Positions 25,127 to 33,351 of a stretch of 64,000 nucleotides of DNA are shown here, in pieces. The notes beneath the pieces were generated by a model. That model ran no database searches and was not told the DNA's origin. It saw only the letters and a list, made by a program, of their open reading frames with translations. This stretch comes from Galbibacter sp048266365 (GTDB lineage: Bacteria; Bacteroidota; Bacteroidia; Flavobacteriales; Flavobacteriaceae): the NCBI RefSeq assembly GCF_048266365.1, contig NZ_JBLWZP010000004.1, positions 310,001 through 374,000 on the forward strand. Reading direction: 5' to 3'. The position numbers were made by a program, and so were the translations under genes. Positions within the stretch are counted from its first letter, which is position 1; every line of letters begins with the position of its first letter.

Positions 25127-26230
25127 TTACTCTTGAACCTCGGTGATCTCTAGATCGAATACAAGGTCTGATTTTGGTGGAATAGGGCCGTAACCTGCTT
25201 CTCCATAGGCTAGGTAATATGGGATGAATAGGCGTATTTTTGAACCAACTTCCATAAGCATGATTCCTTCTTTAAATCCAGGGATAATACCTGCGTCAGG
25301 GCTTACCTCCAACATCATTGGTTTGTACAATCCGCGATCTACCTTTTGCGGGTTAACATTTGCGAACTTTTCCGCAACCTCTAAAAGACTAGTGTCAAAG
25401 AGATTTCCGTTTTTAAAGTACCCAGCGTAGTTGACCATGACCACATCTCCGGTTTTAGGTTTGACACCGTTACCTTCTTTAGTGACATAATATTGTAATC
25501 CTGATTCTGTGCTTTGTGCTTCCTTTTGTTGTGCTTCAAACTCAGCAACCATATCCTTTTTGGTTTTCTCAAGTTGTTTTTGCTCTTCTGCCTCACCCGC
25601 AAAATAGTCATCCATTACTGCTAAAGCGTCAAATTTTCTGGCATCCTTACCATTTCGGATAATTTCAACATGGTTGATCACAACACTTTCAACAGGTCTG
25701 TCTTTAAGCCCGGTTTTAACATTTGCAATGGTATCTACAACTTCCAACCCAGCAACAACTTCTCCGAAAACAGTGTGTTTACCATCTAGAAACGGTGTCG
25801 CTTTGTGAGTGATGAAAAATTGGCTACCATTGGTTCCAGGTCCAGCATTAGCCATGGAAAGAATTCCTTTTTTATCATGTTTAAGACTGTCCACGAATTC
25901 ATCAGTGAATTTGTATCCAGGATTTCCGCTTCCTTGTCCTGTAGGGTCTCCTCCTTGAATCATAAAATCTTTGATCACACGGTGGAATATAACTCCGTCG
26001 TAATAGCGCTTTCCTTTGAGGGAGTCTACTACGTGAGTGCTCGTTCCCTCAGAAAGACTGATAAAGTTCGCTATTGTTATAGGAGTTTGGTCATAATATA
26101 GTTTCACTATCATGTCCCCTTTATTGGTTTGAATATCCGCAAAGATACCATCGCCTAAATCAGAGTATTTAGAACTAGAACATGATGCAAATAATAGCAC
26201 TGAAATTAGAATAAGATTTAATTTCTTCAT
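25127..26230 (-). CDS. Lipoprotein with cyclophilin and FKBP peptidyl-prolyl isomerase domains
   Basis: 367-aa lipoprotein: signal with lipobox FASC, Cys17. Residues about 30-195 are a cyclophilin domain: YYDGVIFHRVIKDFMIQGGDPTGQGSGNPGY, MANAGPGTNGSQFFIT, LDGKHTVFGEV. A charged linker (about 200-245) follows, then an FKBP domain (about 245-366): GDVVMVNYAGYFKNGNLFDTS, IIPGFKEGIMLMEVGSKIRLFIPYYLAYGEAG. Two isomerase folds are thus joined in one envelope lipoprotein. It starts 19 bp after gldI, itself an FKBP protein, and downstream of the DHH gene. Likely role: folding of exported proteins. A terminator follows. Confidence 0.93.
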   Translation of the reverse strand: MKKLNLILISVLLFASCSSSKYSDLGDGIFADIQTNKGDMIVKLYYDQTPITIANFISLSEGTSTHVVDSLKGKRYYDGVIFHRVIKDFMIQGGDPTGQGSGNPGYKFTDEFVDSLKHDKKGILSMANAGPGTNGSQFFITHKATPFLDGKHTVFGEVVAGLEVVDTIANVKTGLKDRPVESVVINHVEIIRNGKDARKFDALAVMDDYFAGEAEEQKQLEKTKKDMVAEFEAQQKEAQSTESGLQYYVTKEGNGVKPKTGDVVMVNYAGYFKNGNLFDTSLLEVAEKFANVNPQKVDRGLYKPMMLEVSPDAGIIPGFKEGIMLMEVGSKIRLFIPYYLAYGEAGYGPIPPKSDLVFDLEITEVQE

Positions 26231-26249
26231 TGTTATAAGGTTTATTTTT

Positions 26250-26822
26250 TTAATTTCCGGTTAAACTATCTTTTGATTTTTGAATAACTTCTATAATGTG
26301 AATGGTGCTTTTAATAGTTTGGTTGGTTCCAATCCTATGATCGTCTCCGTGATACCCATACGCCAAAGACGAAGGGAATAAGAACGTTGCTGTTTCGCCC
26401 TCTCTCAAAAGCTTTACTGCTGTTCGTAATCCTGGAAAGTAATCCTCCTTGTCAATCTTGAAATTTATAGTTCCAATTTCTTCGCGAGAATAGATAGTTT
26501 GGTTATTTAAAGTGCGAATGTCGTAATTTATTTTTACCACATCACCTTCTTTAGCATGGTAGTTCAGGGTGGAGTCTTGTGTGTTGAAATAATACGAATA
26601 TCCATTTGGGGAACTGTGATAGTGATTAAGGGTATCTTTAGCGATAATACTATCTATGATGGCTTCTTCAATACTTAATAATGCTTTACTTCGCTCTATG
26701 GAAGTCGTCATAAAACTACCAGTTTTCACGCTGATTGGTTTTCTGGGTTTGGGTTGGTTACATCCCGAAACCAATAAAACAAGGCCGAGTAGGTATAGGT
26801 GGCTGAGGTGTATTTTTTTCAT
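26250..26822 (-). CDS. gldI: Gliding motility-associated FKBP-type PPIase lipoprotein GldI
   Basis: 190-aa lipoprotein, lipobox VSGC with Cys21. The region after the signal (KPRKPISVKTGSFMTTSIERSKALLSIEEAIIDSII, described here in outline only by its first 20 residues, KPRKPISVKTGSFMTTSIER) matches the GldI N-terminal conserved segment, and the FKBP domain follows with GDVVKINYDIRTLNNQTIYS and PSSLAYGYHGDDHRIG. GldI is one of the lipoproteins required for flavobacterial gliding, tied to the type IX secretion system. It sits between the DHH gene (35 bp) and the cyclophilin-FKBP gene (19 bp), consistent with one operon. Confidence 0.93.
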   Translation of the reverse strand: MKKIHLSHLYLLGLVLLVSGCNQPKPRKPISVKTGSFMTTSIERSKALLSIEEAIIDSIIAKDTLNHYHSSPNGYSYYFNTQDSTLNYHAKEGDVVKINYDIRTLNNQTIYSREEIGTINFKIDKEDYFPGLRTAVKLLREGETATFLFPSSLAYGYHGDDHRIGTNQTIKSTIHIIEVIQKSKDSLTGN

Positions 26823-26857
26823 TAGAAATACGTTTTAGATTTTTGGAGCGTATTTTA

Positions 26858-27871
26858 TTATTGCAATTGATCTTTATAATCTGGAAGCAGGCTTACGAAT
26901 TTTTTCACAGTATCTTCTAATGAAATGGTACTTCTTCCGCCTGCTGCGTTGGTGTGCCCACCGCCGTTAAAATGTAATCTTGCAAAGTCATTAACCGAGA
27001 AATCACCTTTAGATCTCAAGGATATTTTAACTATTTCTTCTTGTTGACTTTCAATGAATATCAGGGCAAATTTAATACCTTTTAGTGAAAGTCCATAATT
27101 TACAAAGCCCTCAGTGTCACCCTTTTTAAAATTGTATTGGGCGAGTTCTTGTTTGGATAAAGTGATGTATACGGTGTTGTACTCTGGCAACTGAACTAAA
27201 TTCTTTAAAGCACAGCCTAGTAATTGTAATTTATCCAACGAGCTGGTGTCGTAAATCGCATTGTGAATCTCCGAGTTGTTCGCGCCTTTGTCAATTAACT
27301 CAGCAATCACTCGGTGGGTCGCACTGGTTGTGGATGGAAATCGGAATGATCCTGTATCAGTCATGATTCCGGTATAAAGACATGTTGCGATCTCTTGTGT
27401 GATCTTTTGACCATTACCCATCATCAGAATGAAATTATACACCATTTCGCAAGTACTGCTCATGGTCGTGTCTGAATAGGTGTATTTAGCGTATGAGTCT
27501 GGCGATTGATGGTGGTCAATCATGATATAATCGCCTTTAAAATGCTCTAGGGTTTCGGCTACACCATTGATTCTGCTTAGTGAATTAAAGTCCAATGTAA
27601 AAACCAGGTCTGCTGATTTTATCGACTGCGTTGCTTGATCAAGTTGTTTTTCGTAAATGATTATTTGATCCGTACCAGGCAACCATTTTAGAAAATCTGG
27701 AAACTCATTAGGAGCGATAACTTCAGATTCACATTGATATTGTTTTAGATAATGATAAAGTGCTAAACAGGATCCAATAGCATCTCCATCAGGATTTTTG
27801 TGTGGAATGATAACCACCTTTATAGGTGTAGAAAATCGATCTTTTAATTCTTGTATTTCTAGTGTAGTCAA
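26858..27871 (-). CDS. DHH/DHHA1 phosphoesterase (NrnA-like)
   Basis: Bifunctional oligoribonuclease/PAP phosphatase family, degrading nano-RNA or pAp with Mn2+. Motifs: IIPHKNPDGDAIGS (DHH motif I), DLVFTLDFNS, MIDHHQSPD (motif III), and the DHHA1 tail GGGHTNAAGGR. No ATG exists in the N-terminal region. I choose TTG 27871 (337 aa, reading MTTLEIQELKDRFSTPIKVV), because TTGs at 27910 and 27889 lie near a promoter-like TATATTCG at about 27898-27905 (-) and homologs usually begin a few residues before the PIKVVIIPHKNP segment. First gene of the gldI operon. Confidence 0.85.
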   Translation of the reverse strand: MTTLEIQELKDRFSTPIKVVIIPHKNPDGDAIGSCLALYHYLKQYQCESEVIAPNEFPDFLKWLPGTDQIIIYEKQLDQATQSIKSADLVFTLDFNSLSRINGVAETLEHFKGDYIMIDHHQSPDSYAKYTYSDTTMSSTCEMVYNFILMMGNGQKITQEIATCLYTGIMTDTGSFRFPSTTSATHRVIAELIDKGANNSEIHNAIYDTSSLDKLQLLGCALKNLVQLPEYNTVYITLSKQELAQYNFKKGDTEGFVNYGLSLKGIKFALIFIESQQEEIVKISLRSKGDFSVNDFARLHFNGGGHTNAAGGRSTISLEDTVKKFVSLLPDYKDQLQ

Positions 27872-28029
27872 AAGTTTTGTTTTAAGCAATTGAGCGAAGC
27901 GAATATACAATTTAAAATAGAATCAATGCACTATAGTGAGGTAGAATAGCATGGATGGGTTTAAGGATAAGCCCCCTTGTTTTTTTTACGCTTTGGGTGT
28001 TTTTTTAATGATGATGTAAAAATGAATAG

Positions 28030-28037
28030 TACATTTG
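28030..28037 (+). promoter_or_regulatory. Promoter -7 element for the PhoD-like lipoprotein gene
   Basis: TACATTTG matches TAnnTTTG and ends 20 bp before ATG 28058. Confidence 0.6.
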
Positions 28038-28057
28038 TGGTACCAAACTAATATGAG

Positions 28058-29083
28058 ATGCGTTTATTGTTCTGTGGTTTTTTAATACTGTTATTAAGTG
28101 GTTGTAACGTGTTCCAAAGCGCATTATACCCTTTAGATAACAATGAATTTCTAATTGCTTTTGGCTCTTGTAATAAGCAGGATCACGAGAATCATCTATG
28201 GGATGATGTGGTGGCAAACAATCCAGTGGTTTGGATTTGGGGAGGAGATAATATCTATTCCGATACTGATAGTCTTAGAAAGATGCGGAAAGATTACGAG
28301 GAGCAGCGTTATCAAGATGGCTACAAAGAGGTTCGGAAATCTATGGATGTCATAGGGACTTGGGACGATCACGATTATGGACTTAATGATGGAGGGCGTG
28401 AATGGGCTTTTAAGGATCAGGCTCAAGAACTTTTCTTAAATTTCTTAGAGGTACCTAAGCACGATCCTCGACGTGATCGAAAGGGAGTGTATGATTCCAA
28501 AACCTATAATACTTCTCAAGGTTCAGTAAAGATCATTGTATTGGATACTCGTTACTTTAGAAGTCAGCTGACTAAAAATTTAGGAGACGATGGTAAGCGA
28601 TTTATGCCAAATCCTAATGGTGAAGGAACCATCTTAGGGGAGCAGCAGTGGGCATGGTTGGAAAATGAACTAACTACCTCTACCGCGAGTTTTAATATCA
28701 TAGTAAGCAGTATACAATTTCTTTCCAATAAACACGGCTTCGAAACCTGGGGTAACTTTCCATCAGAGGTTGAGAAGATGGTAAATTTAGTCAAGTCGAG
28801 CAATGCTCGAAGAGTAATTATACTCTCTGGAGATCGACATATCTCTGAATTTTCCCAGATCAATCTCAGTGACCTGGACTATCCGTTAATTGATTTTACC
28901 TCCAGTGGACTCACTCATACCTATGAAGCTTTTTCGGGAGAGGAAAATCCATATAGAGTGGGAGAGGTCGTTACAGAGAAGAGTTTCGGTCTGCTTAGGC
29001 TCAATTTAAAAAATAACAGGGCTACCATGCAAATGATTGGCGATGGGAATAAGGTGCTAAATCAGTTAGAGCAAGCCTATTAA
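28058..29083 (+). CDS. PhoD-like alkaline phosphatase family lipoprotein
   Basis: 341-aa metallophosphoesterase of the PhoD/alkaline phosphatase D type. Lipoprotein signal MRLLFCGFLILLLSGC, Cys16. Metal-binding motifs in order: AFGSCNKQ, WGGDNIYSD, GTWDDHDYG, IIVLDTRYFRS and ILSGDRHISEFS. It lacks the N-terminal beta domain of Bacillus PhoD, so is a short form. It likely hydrolyses phosphodiesters or monoesters outside the inner membrane; substrate is unknown. Divergent from the DHH/gldI operon, with its own promoter. Confidence 0.88.
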   Translation: MRLLFCGFLILLLSGCNVFQSALYPLDNNEFLIAFGSCNKQDHENHLWDDVVANNPVVWIWGGDNIYSDTDSLRKMRKDYEEQRYQDGYKEVRKSMDVIGTWDDHDYGLNDGGREWAFKDQAQELFLNFLEVPKHDPRRDRKGVYDSKTYNTSQGSVKIIVLDTRYFRSQLTKNLGDDGKRFMPNPNGEGTILGEQQWAWLENELTTSTASFNIIVSSIQFLSNKHGFETWGNFPSEVEKMVNLVKSSNARRVIILSGDRHISEFSQINLSDLDYPLIDFTSSGLTHTYEAFSGEENPYRVGEVVTEKSFGLLRLNLKNNRATMQMIGDGNKVLNQLEQAY

Positions 29084-29191
29084 TAGCTACGAATTAGTCA
29101 TTTTCTTTTGTCTTTTAGGGTTAATTCAATTTCTAGTATGATTTTATCCGTATTTATTTTAATGCTATACGGGCATTACAATTAATTCCCT

Positions 29192-29199
29192 TACTTTTG
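29192..29199 (+). promoter_or_regulatory. Promoter -7 element for ndk
   Basis: TACTTTTG followed by C matches TAnnTTTG; it lies 92 bp upstream of the ndk ATG at 29292. Confidence 0.6.
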
Positions 29200-29291
29200 C
29201 GCAAAATTTAATAACCCAATTTAAAGGGTCAATGGCGATAAGATTAATTACGCCACATCCTGTTGGGAATAAAAATTATCAAAGTAAAAAA

Positions 29292-29711
29292 ATGGCAACA
29301 AACAGAACATTTACAATGATTAAGCCCGATGCAGTTGAAAACGGACATATCGGGGCTATTCTTGAAAAAATTACTACTGCTGGATTTAAAACCGTTGCAA
29401 TGAAGTATACGCAACTGAGCCAAAGAGATGCAGAGGCATTTTATGCGATTCACAGCGAACGTCCTTTCTTTGGGGAGTTGGTGGAGTTTATGACACGTGG
29501 ACCTATCGTGGCTGCTATCTTGGAAAAAGACAATGCTGTAGAGGATTTTAGAGCTTTAATCGGAGCTACAAATCCTGAGGAAGCTGCAGAAGGCACTATA
29601 CGTAAACTTTTTGCTACTTCTATAGGAGAAAATGCAGTTCACGGTTCAGATAGTGATGAAAATGCTGCTATCGAAGGTGCATTCCACTTTGCTGGAAGAG
29701 AGATTTTTTAA
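29292..29711 (+). CDS. ndk: Nucleoside diphosphate kinase
   Basis: Equilibrates nucleoside di- and triphosphates via a phosphohistidine. I use ATG 29292 (139 aa, MATNRTFTMIKPDAVENGHIG), the canonical start; the frame from 29232 adds 20 unconserved residues. Signatures: TMIKPDAV, SERPFFGELVEFM, and NAVHGSDS with the phospho-acceptor His near residue 117. Length is typical. A long leader of about 90 nt precedes it and a strong bidirectional terminator follows. Confidence 0.98.
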   Translation: MATNRTFTMIKPDAVENGHIGAILEKITTAGFKTVAMKYTQLSQRDAEAFYAIHSERPFFGELVEFMTRGPIVAAILEKDNAVEDFRALIGATNPEEAAEGTIRKLFATSIGENAVHGSDSDENAAIEGAFHFAGREIF

Positions 29712-29726
29712 ACTATATCATAGCGT

Positions 29727-29764
29727 AAAAAAAAAGAGATCACCTTAGGGTGGTCTCTTTTTTT
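29727..29764. terminator. Bidirectional terminator between ndk and DUF721 genes
   Basis: Stem AAAAAGAGATCACC (29731-29744) / GGTGGTCTCTTTTT (29749-29762) with one G-T pair, loop TTAG, A-run on one side and T-run on the other. It serves convergent ndk (+) and the recF-side genes (-). Confidence 0.9.
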
Positions 29765-29801
29765 GACCTAAGAATTAAGGATTTAAACTCTTTTGCTGAG
29801 T

Positions 29802-30098
29802 TTATCGCAAAATGATCGTCTTTACAATATCCTTTCCGAGTTCTTCATTGATCATTTTGATAATTTTTTCCTTGCCAAAGGCCAATTCCTGTCGTAGCAC
29901 TGAAGAAGAAAGGGAGACGTATAAGGTGTCTCTTTTGAGTTCAATTTGAGTGGTGTAGGTGTTAACTCCATTACCCATAAGGTTTATCCATGCGTTACGA
30001 ACATCAATCTTGTCCATACCTTTCTCAAGGCTGTTTTCTTGTACAAAAGCTTTGAGTACATCATTTAAAGAATTGGATTCGTTTCGTCGCTTAGCCAT
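29802..30098 (-). CDS. DUF721 (DciA-like) protein
   Basis: 98 aa, family DUF721, related to DciA, the replicative helicase-loading partner in many bacteria. Core pattern: LNDVLKAFVQENSLEKGMDKIDVRNAWINLMG, seen here as helix then a beta-rich IELKRDTLYVSLSSSVLRQEL and IIKMINEELG. Its ATG overlaps the upstream stop by one base (TAATG), so it is coupled to the lipoprotein gene. Proximity to recF fits a replication/repair context, and DUF721 genes near recF are common in Bacteroidota. The helicase-loader role is family inference. Confidence 0.85.
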   Translation of the reverse strand: MAKRRNESNSLNDVLKAFVQENSLEKGMDKIDVRNAWINLMGNGVNTYTTQIELKRDTLYVSLSSSVLRQELAFGKEKIIKMINEELGKDIVKTIILR

Positions 30099-30559
30099 TA
30101 TTTTATCTCAAATTTTTTAAAGGGTTTGTAATGATAGGTCTTCTTGTCCTTGTTGATGACTACAAATTCATCCCGCTTTAAGGTGAGCACCTTTTCACTG
30201 TGTTTGACACCCTGATTGTCGTAGTCTAAGTAGAGCTCGTTATCGCGTTTTTTTATAGTGAAGATCTCTTGATCGCCATTGCTGACAAAAGTACCATCGA
30301 GTTGTGGCATGACCTTTTGGCGTATCCCAGTGGAGTCTCCGGTGAGTAGGAAGTAATCAACTACTGCGTTGACATTATAGGATTTGCTTTCACCTGAAGG
30401 GAAGCTTACTTTTTCGATCTCCCAATAACCGTTCATAACGGTTGTGTTTTCGATTTTTCCTTGGCCACAACCCCATAATACAAGGCAAGTCAGGCCGATT
30501 ATAAGCGCTCTCAAATTGGTTGATTTTAGTTTAGTGACAAAGGTAGGTAAAAGAAGCAT
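30098..30559 (-). CDS. Lipocalin-like lipoprotein of unknown function
   Basis: 153 aa with a long signal sequence (RALIIGLTCLVLWGC, Cys31). The mature part looks beta-rich, with NGYWEIEKVSFPSGES near its start and repeated short strands, in the manner of small Bacteroidota lipocalin-like domains beginning with a GxW. No catalytic motif. It lies between recF (50 bp) and the DUF721 gene (1-bp overlap), so it is probably expressed with them. Function unknown. Confidence 0.75.
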   Translation of the reverse strand: MLLLPTFVTKLKSTNLRALIIGLTCLVLWGCGQGKIENTTVMNGYWEIEKVSFPSGESKSYNVNAVVDYFLLTGDSTGIRQKVMPQLDGTFVSNGDQEIFTIKKRDNELYLDYDNQGVKHSEKVLTLKRDEFVVINKDKKTYHYKPFKKFEIK

Positions 30560-30609
30560 GTTTAAACAATGAGATCTGATTAATCTCTGCGATTTCTAAA
30601 GTAGATATT

Positions 30610-31689
30610 CTAGAACTCGATCATCCTGTATGATTGTTCTGCTTTTTTGACTACGTTTTCCGTACGTTCTCGATGCGTGTCACTAATAAAGATTTGTCCA
30701 AAAGAATCTTTGTTGACAAGAGCAATGATCTGGCTGACGCGTTTCTCGTCCAATTTGTCGAAGATGTCGTCTAGCAGAAGTAAGGGGGTTTGACCCGATT
30801 GTTGTTTTGTGAAGTCGAATTGCGCAAGTTTTAAGGCAACTAGATAAGATTTTTGTTGTCCTTGACTTCCAAACTTTTTAATGGGATGCCCATCGATCTC
30901 AAAGATGAGGTCGTCCTTGTGCGTTCCAACAGAGGTATACTGTAGCGCCTTGTCCTTGTTGAGGTTTTCTGACAATAGTTGGCCTAGCCCCTTGTCTTCT
31001 AACTGGCTTTGATACGCTAGATTGACTTTTTCTTTCCCTGAGGAGATATCTATGTAACGGTCCTTGAAAATTGGAATGAACTTTTCTAGGAATACCTTTC
31101 TCTCCTTGTGAATATGCGCTCCATACCCGCTGAGTTGATCGTTGTAAATGGATAAGGTGTCTTTATTAAAGGTGTTGTTGAGTGCAAAGTATTTTAAAAG
31201 TGCATTTCGTTGTATAAGAACCTTGTTGTAATTAATTAAGGTTTGTAAGTAGGTTTTGTTCCCTTGGGAAATCACACTGTCTATGAACTTTCTTCTCATT
31301 TCACTACCCTCAGTAATTAAATCCCTGTCCGATGGTGAAATGATAACTAACGGGATTAAACCAAGGTGATCTGATAATTTGTCATAAAGCTTGCCATTTC
31401 GCTTGATGAGTTTTTTTTGTCCCTTTTTAAAACTACATATGATCTTTTCAGTTTTCTGATCCTTTAAAAAGGTGCCATCCACCACAAAAAAGTTTTCTTC
31501 GTGATTAATATTTTGTGAAGCAATAGGGTTAAAATAGCTTTTACCAAAGGCTAGTAAGTATATGGCATCCAAAGCATTAGTCTTCCCAATACCGTTTTGT
31601 CCAACAAAGCAGTTGATCTTGTGATCAAATTCAAATTCTTGTGATTTAAAGTTTTTAAAATTTATAAGGGATAGCCTTTGGAGTTGCAT
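30610..31689 (-). CDS. recF: DNA replication and repair protein RecF
   Basis: SMC-like ATPase that loads RecA at single-strand gaps through RecFOR. I use ATG 31689 (359 aa, MQLQRLSLINFKNF), the normal RecF start, rather than 31758. Walker A is GQNGIGKTN (30-38), the signature motif lies in KKFGSQGQQKSYLVALKLAQ, and Walker B is PLLLLDDIFDKLDEKR. Length is standard. First gene of a recF-lipoprotein-DUF721 set; divergent from the TPR protein gene at 31824. Confidence 0.97.
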   Translation of the reverse strand: MQLQRLSLINFKNFKSQEFEFDHKINCFVGQNGIGKTNALDAIYLLAFGKSYFNPIASQNINHEENFFVVDGTFLKDQKTEKIICSFKKGQKKLIKRNGKLYDKLSDHLGLIPLVIISPSDRDLITEGSEMRRKFIDSVISQGNKTYLQTLINYNKVLIQRNALLKYFALNNTFNKDTLSIYNDQLSGYGAHIHKERKVFLEKFIPIFKDRYIDISSGKEKVNLAYQSQLEDKGLGQLLSENLNKDKALQYTSVGTHKDDLIFEIDGHPIKKFGSQGQQKSYLVALKLAQFDFTKQQSGQTPLLLLDDIFDKLDEKRVSQIIALVNKDSFGQIFISDTHRERTENVVKKAEQSYRMIEF

Positions 31690-31790
31690 AAGAGTGCTTC
31701 TACTGATTTTATTGATGAGGTACTTACTAAGAAGTTGCAAATTATTAAAAATTATCAAATGAATAAGCTTTCCTATTTGAATAAATATTT

Positions 31791-31798
31791 TATTTTTG
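31791..31798 (+). promoter_or_regulatory. Promoter -7 element for the TPR protein/ribH genes
   Basis: TATTTTTG followed by C, 25 bp before ATG 31824. Confidence 0.6.
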
Positions 31799-31823
31799 CC
31801 ACGCTTAACAATATATCATTATT

Positions 31824-32588
31824 ATGGCAACATATAAGAAACGAGGCTACAAGAAAGCTGTAGATAAGAGTGAAGAAGGACAAGGTGGACCAAGTACAAC
31901 TAGAGATGTGTTCTCTGCCTTGGATGAAGGAGCAGGAAAAACTGAGGCATGGGTAATGGACAACCAAAAGATTCTTTTGGGTGTTATTGGTCTAGCCGTT
32001 GCAGTGGTGCTTGTGTTTTTGGGTTACCAACAATTCGTGGTAAAGCCTAAAGAAGCTGAAGCTTCTAATGAAATGTTTTTTGCACAACAACATTTTGACC
32101 AAGCTGTTCAAAGTACGCAAAACGATTCTCTATACGTATTAGCACTCAATGGAGCTGATGGCAAATACGGTTTGTTGGATATTATTGAAAATTATTCAGG
32201 AACTGAGGCTGCTAACCTTGCACAATACAGTGCTGGGATGTCTTTCTTGAATATCCAAAAATACGATCAGGCCATCGCGCATTTACAAGAGTTCAACTCT
32301 GATGATCAAATTTTAAGCTCATTGGCTTTAGGAGGTATTGGAGACGCTTTTGTTCAATTAGGACAACAGGCAGATGGTTTGAGTTATTACGAAAAAGCCA
32401 TCAAGAATTCTTCGAATAATTTTACAACTCCAAAATTTTTATTCAAAGCCGGCGTGATCCTGCTTCAAGACGGAAAAGCTGAAGCAGCTGCAAAATATTT
32501 CAACAGAATTAAGGATGAATTCCCAAATTCTGAAGAAGGACGAACCATTGATATCTATATTGGAAGAGCAGAAACAGCTCAGAAATAA
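31824..32588 (+). CDS. Membrane-anchored TPR protein (YfgM-like)
   Basis: 254 aa. A Lys/Arg-rich N-terminal tail (1-45) is followed by one membrane helix (about 49-70, KILLGVIGLAVAVVLVFLGY) and an extracytoplasmic alpha-helical part with tetratricopeptide-like repeats (about 120-250: AQYSAGMSFLNIQKYDQAIAHL, GGIGDAFVQLGQQADGLSYYEKAI, AAKYFNRIKDEFPNSEEG as successive units). This layout resembles YfgM, a periplasmic-chaperone partner of the SecYEG translocon, but similarity is architectural. It precedes ribH by 76 bp and may be cotranscribed. Confidence 0.82.
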   Translation: MATYKKRGYKKAVDKSEEGQGGPSTTRDVFSALDEGAGKTEAWVMDNQKILLGVIGLAVAVVLVFLGYQQFVVKPKEAEASNEMFFAQQHFDQAVQSTQNDSLYVLALNGADGKYGLLDIIENYSGTEAANLAQYSAGMSFLNIQKYDQAIAHLQEFNSDDQILSSLALGGIGDAFVQLGQQADGLSYYEKAIKNSSNNFTTPKFLFKAGVILLQDGKAEAAAKYFNRIKDEFPNSEEGRTIDIYIGRAETAQK

Positions 32589-32664
32589 TTAGAAATTGTT
32601 ATTATTAATAAGAATTTGAACAATTACGAGTTGAAAAACGAGCAATAATCAATGATAAAATATT

Positions 32665-33174
32665 ATGGCAACAGCAAATACTAATTTGTCTGCTTACGAT
32701 AAGTCAACAATCCCAAATGCGAAGAATCTTCGATTTGGGATTGTTGTTTCTGAGTGGAATGCAACTATAACTGACAACCTATACCAAGGGGCTGTAGAAG
32801 CCTTGATCGATTGTGGGGCTATTGAAGATCATATCGTTAAATGGGATGTTCCAGGAAGTTTTGAGCTCGTCTACGGTGCTCGAAAAATGATCAATAGACA
32901 CGATCCTGATGTAATCATTGTAATAGGCAGTGTTATTCAGGGAGAGACTAAGCACTTTGATTTTGTTTGTCAGGCTACTGCTCAAGGCATCATGGATATC
33001 AATTCTAGCTATGAGACGCCGGTAATCTTCTGCGTGCTAACGGATAATACAATGCAACAAGCCATTGATCGTAGTGGAGGTAAACATGGAAATAAAGGTG
33101 TCGAGGCTGCGATTGCCGCTATTAAAATGGCTGTTTTAGGTCGTGGCAGTACCTTTAGTGATGAATTGGATTAA
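32665..33174 (+). CDS. ribH: 6,7-dimethyl-8-ribityllumazine synthase
   Basis: Penultimate step of riboflavin synthesis, condensing the ribityl-aminouracil with dihydroxybutanone phosphate; assembles as large capsid-like oligomers in many species. 169 aa: IVVSEWNATITD, VPGSFELVYGARKM, VIVIGSVIQGETKHFDFV with the catalytic His, and FCVLTDNTMQQAIDRSGGKHGNKG. ATG 32665 is supported by the start of homology. Codons about 14-27 contain a 42-nt near-perfect palindrome (32705-32746). Other rib genes are not in this window. Confidence 0.97.
   Translation: MATANTNLSAYDKSTIPNAKNLRFGIVVSEWNATITDNLYQGAVEALIDCGAIEDHIVKWDVPGSFELVYGARKMINRHDPDVIIVIGSVIQGETKHFDFVCQATAQGIMDINSSYETPVIFCVLTDNTMQQAIDRSGGKHGNKGVEAAIAAIKMAVLGRGSTFSDELD
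32705..32746. repeat. 42-nt near-perfect palindrome inside ribH
   Basis: Left arm CAACAATCCCAAAT, bulged G, CGAAGA (32705-32725); one central base; right arm TCTTCG then ATTTGGGATTGTTG (32727-32746). Twenty base pairs with a single bulge, 40 nt after the start codon. It would form a very stable mRNA hairpin. Confidence 0.85.
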
Positions 33175-33267
33175 GAGCGTGCCAAATACTTTGTGATATT
33201 TATAGATTTGGTCTTTCTTGTTAACAATTTTTAGGATTTAAAGCCTGAGTTTCTGCCGCTTTTTAAG

Positions 33268-33275
33268 TAATTTTG
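33268..33275 (+). promoter_or_regulatory. Promoter -7 element for the small protein/mutL genes
   Basis: TAATTTTG matches TAnnTTTG. It lies 37 bp before the GTG at 33313 and 76 bp before the GTG at 33352. A second, imperfect match (TAATATTTTG) ends at 33310. Confidence 0.5.
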
Positions 33276-33351
33276 GTAATTAGGCTAGTGTGCACAATTG
33301 TAATATTTTGCTGTGGCGTGCGCTGCTATTATTAATTATAATTCAAGACTA

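Noticed and set aside
27960..28000. GGGTTT...AAGCCC stem followed by a T-run
   Set aside because: Six-pair stem with a wobble pair; no + strand gene lies upstream for it to terminate, so probably chance.
32589..32664. FMN riboswitch ahead of ribH
   Set aside because: The 76-bp gap is too short and lacks the conserved FMN aptamer segments; the only strong structure is the palindrome inside the gene.
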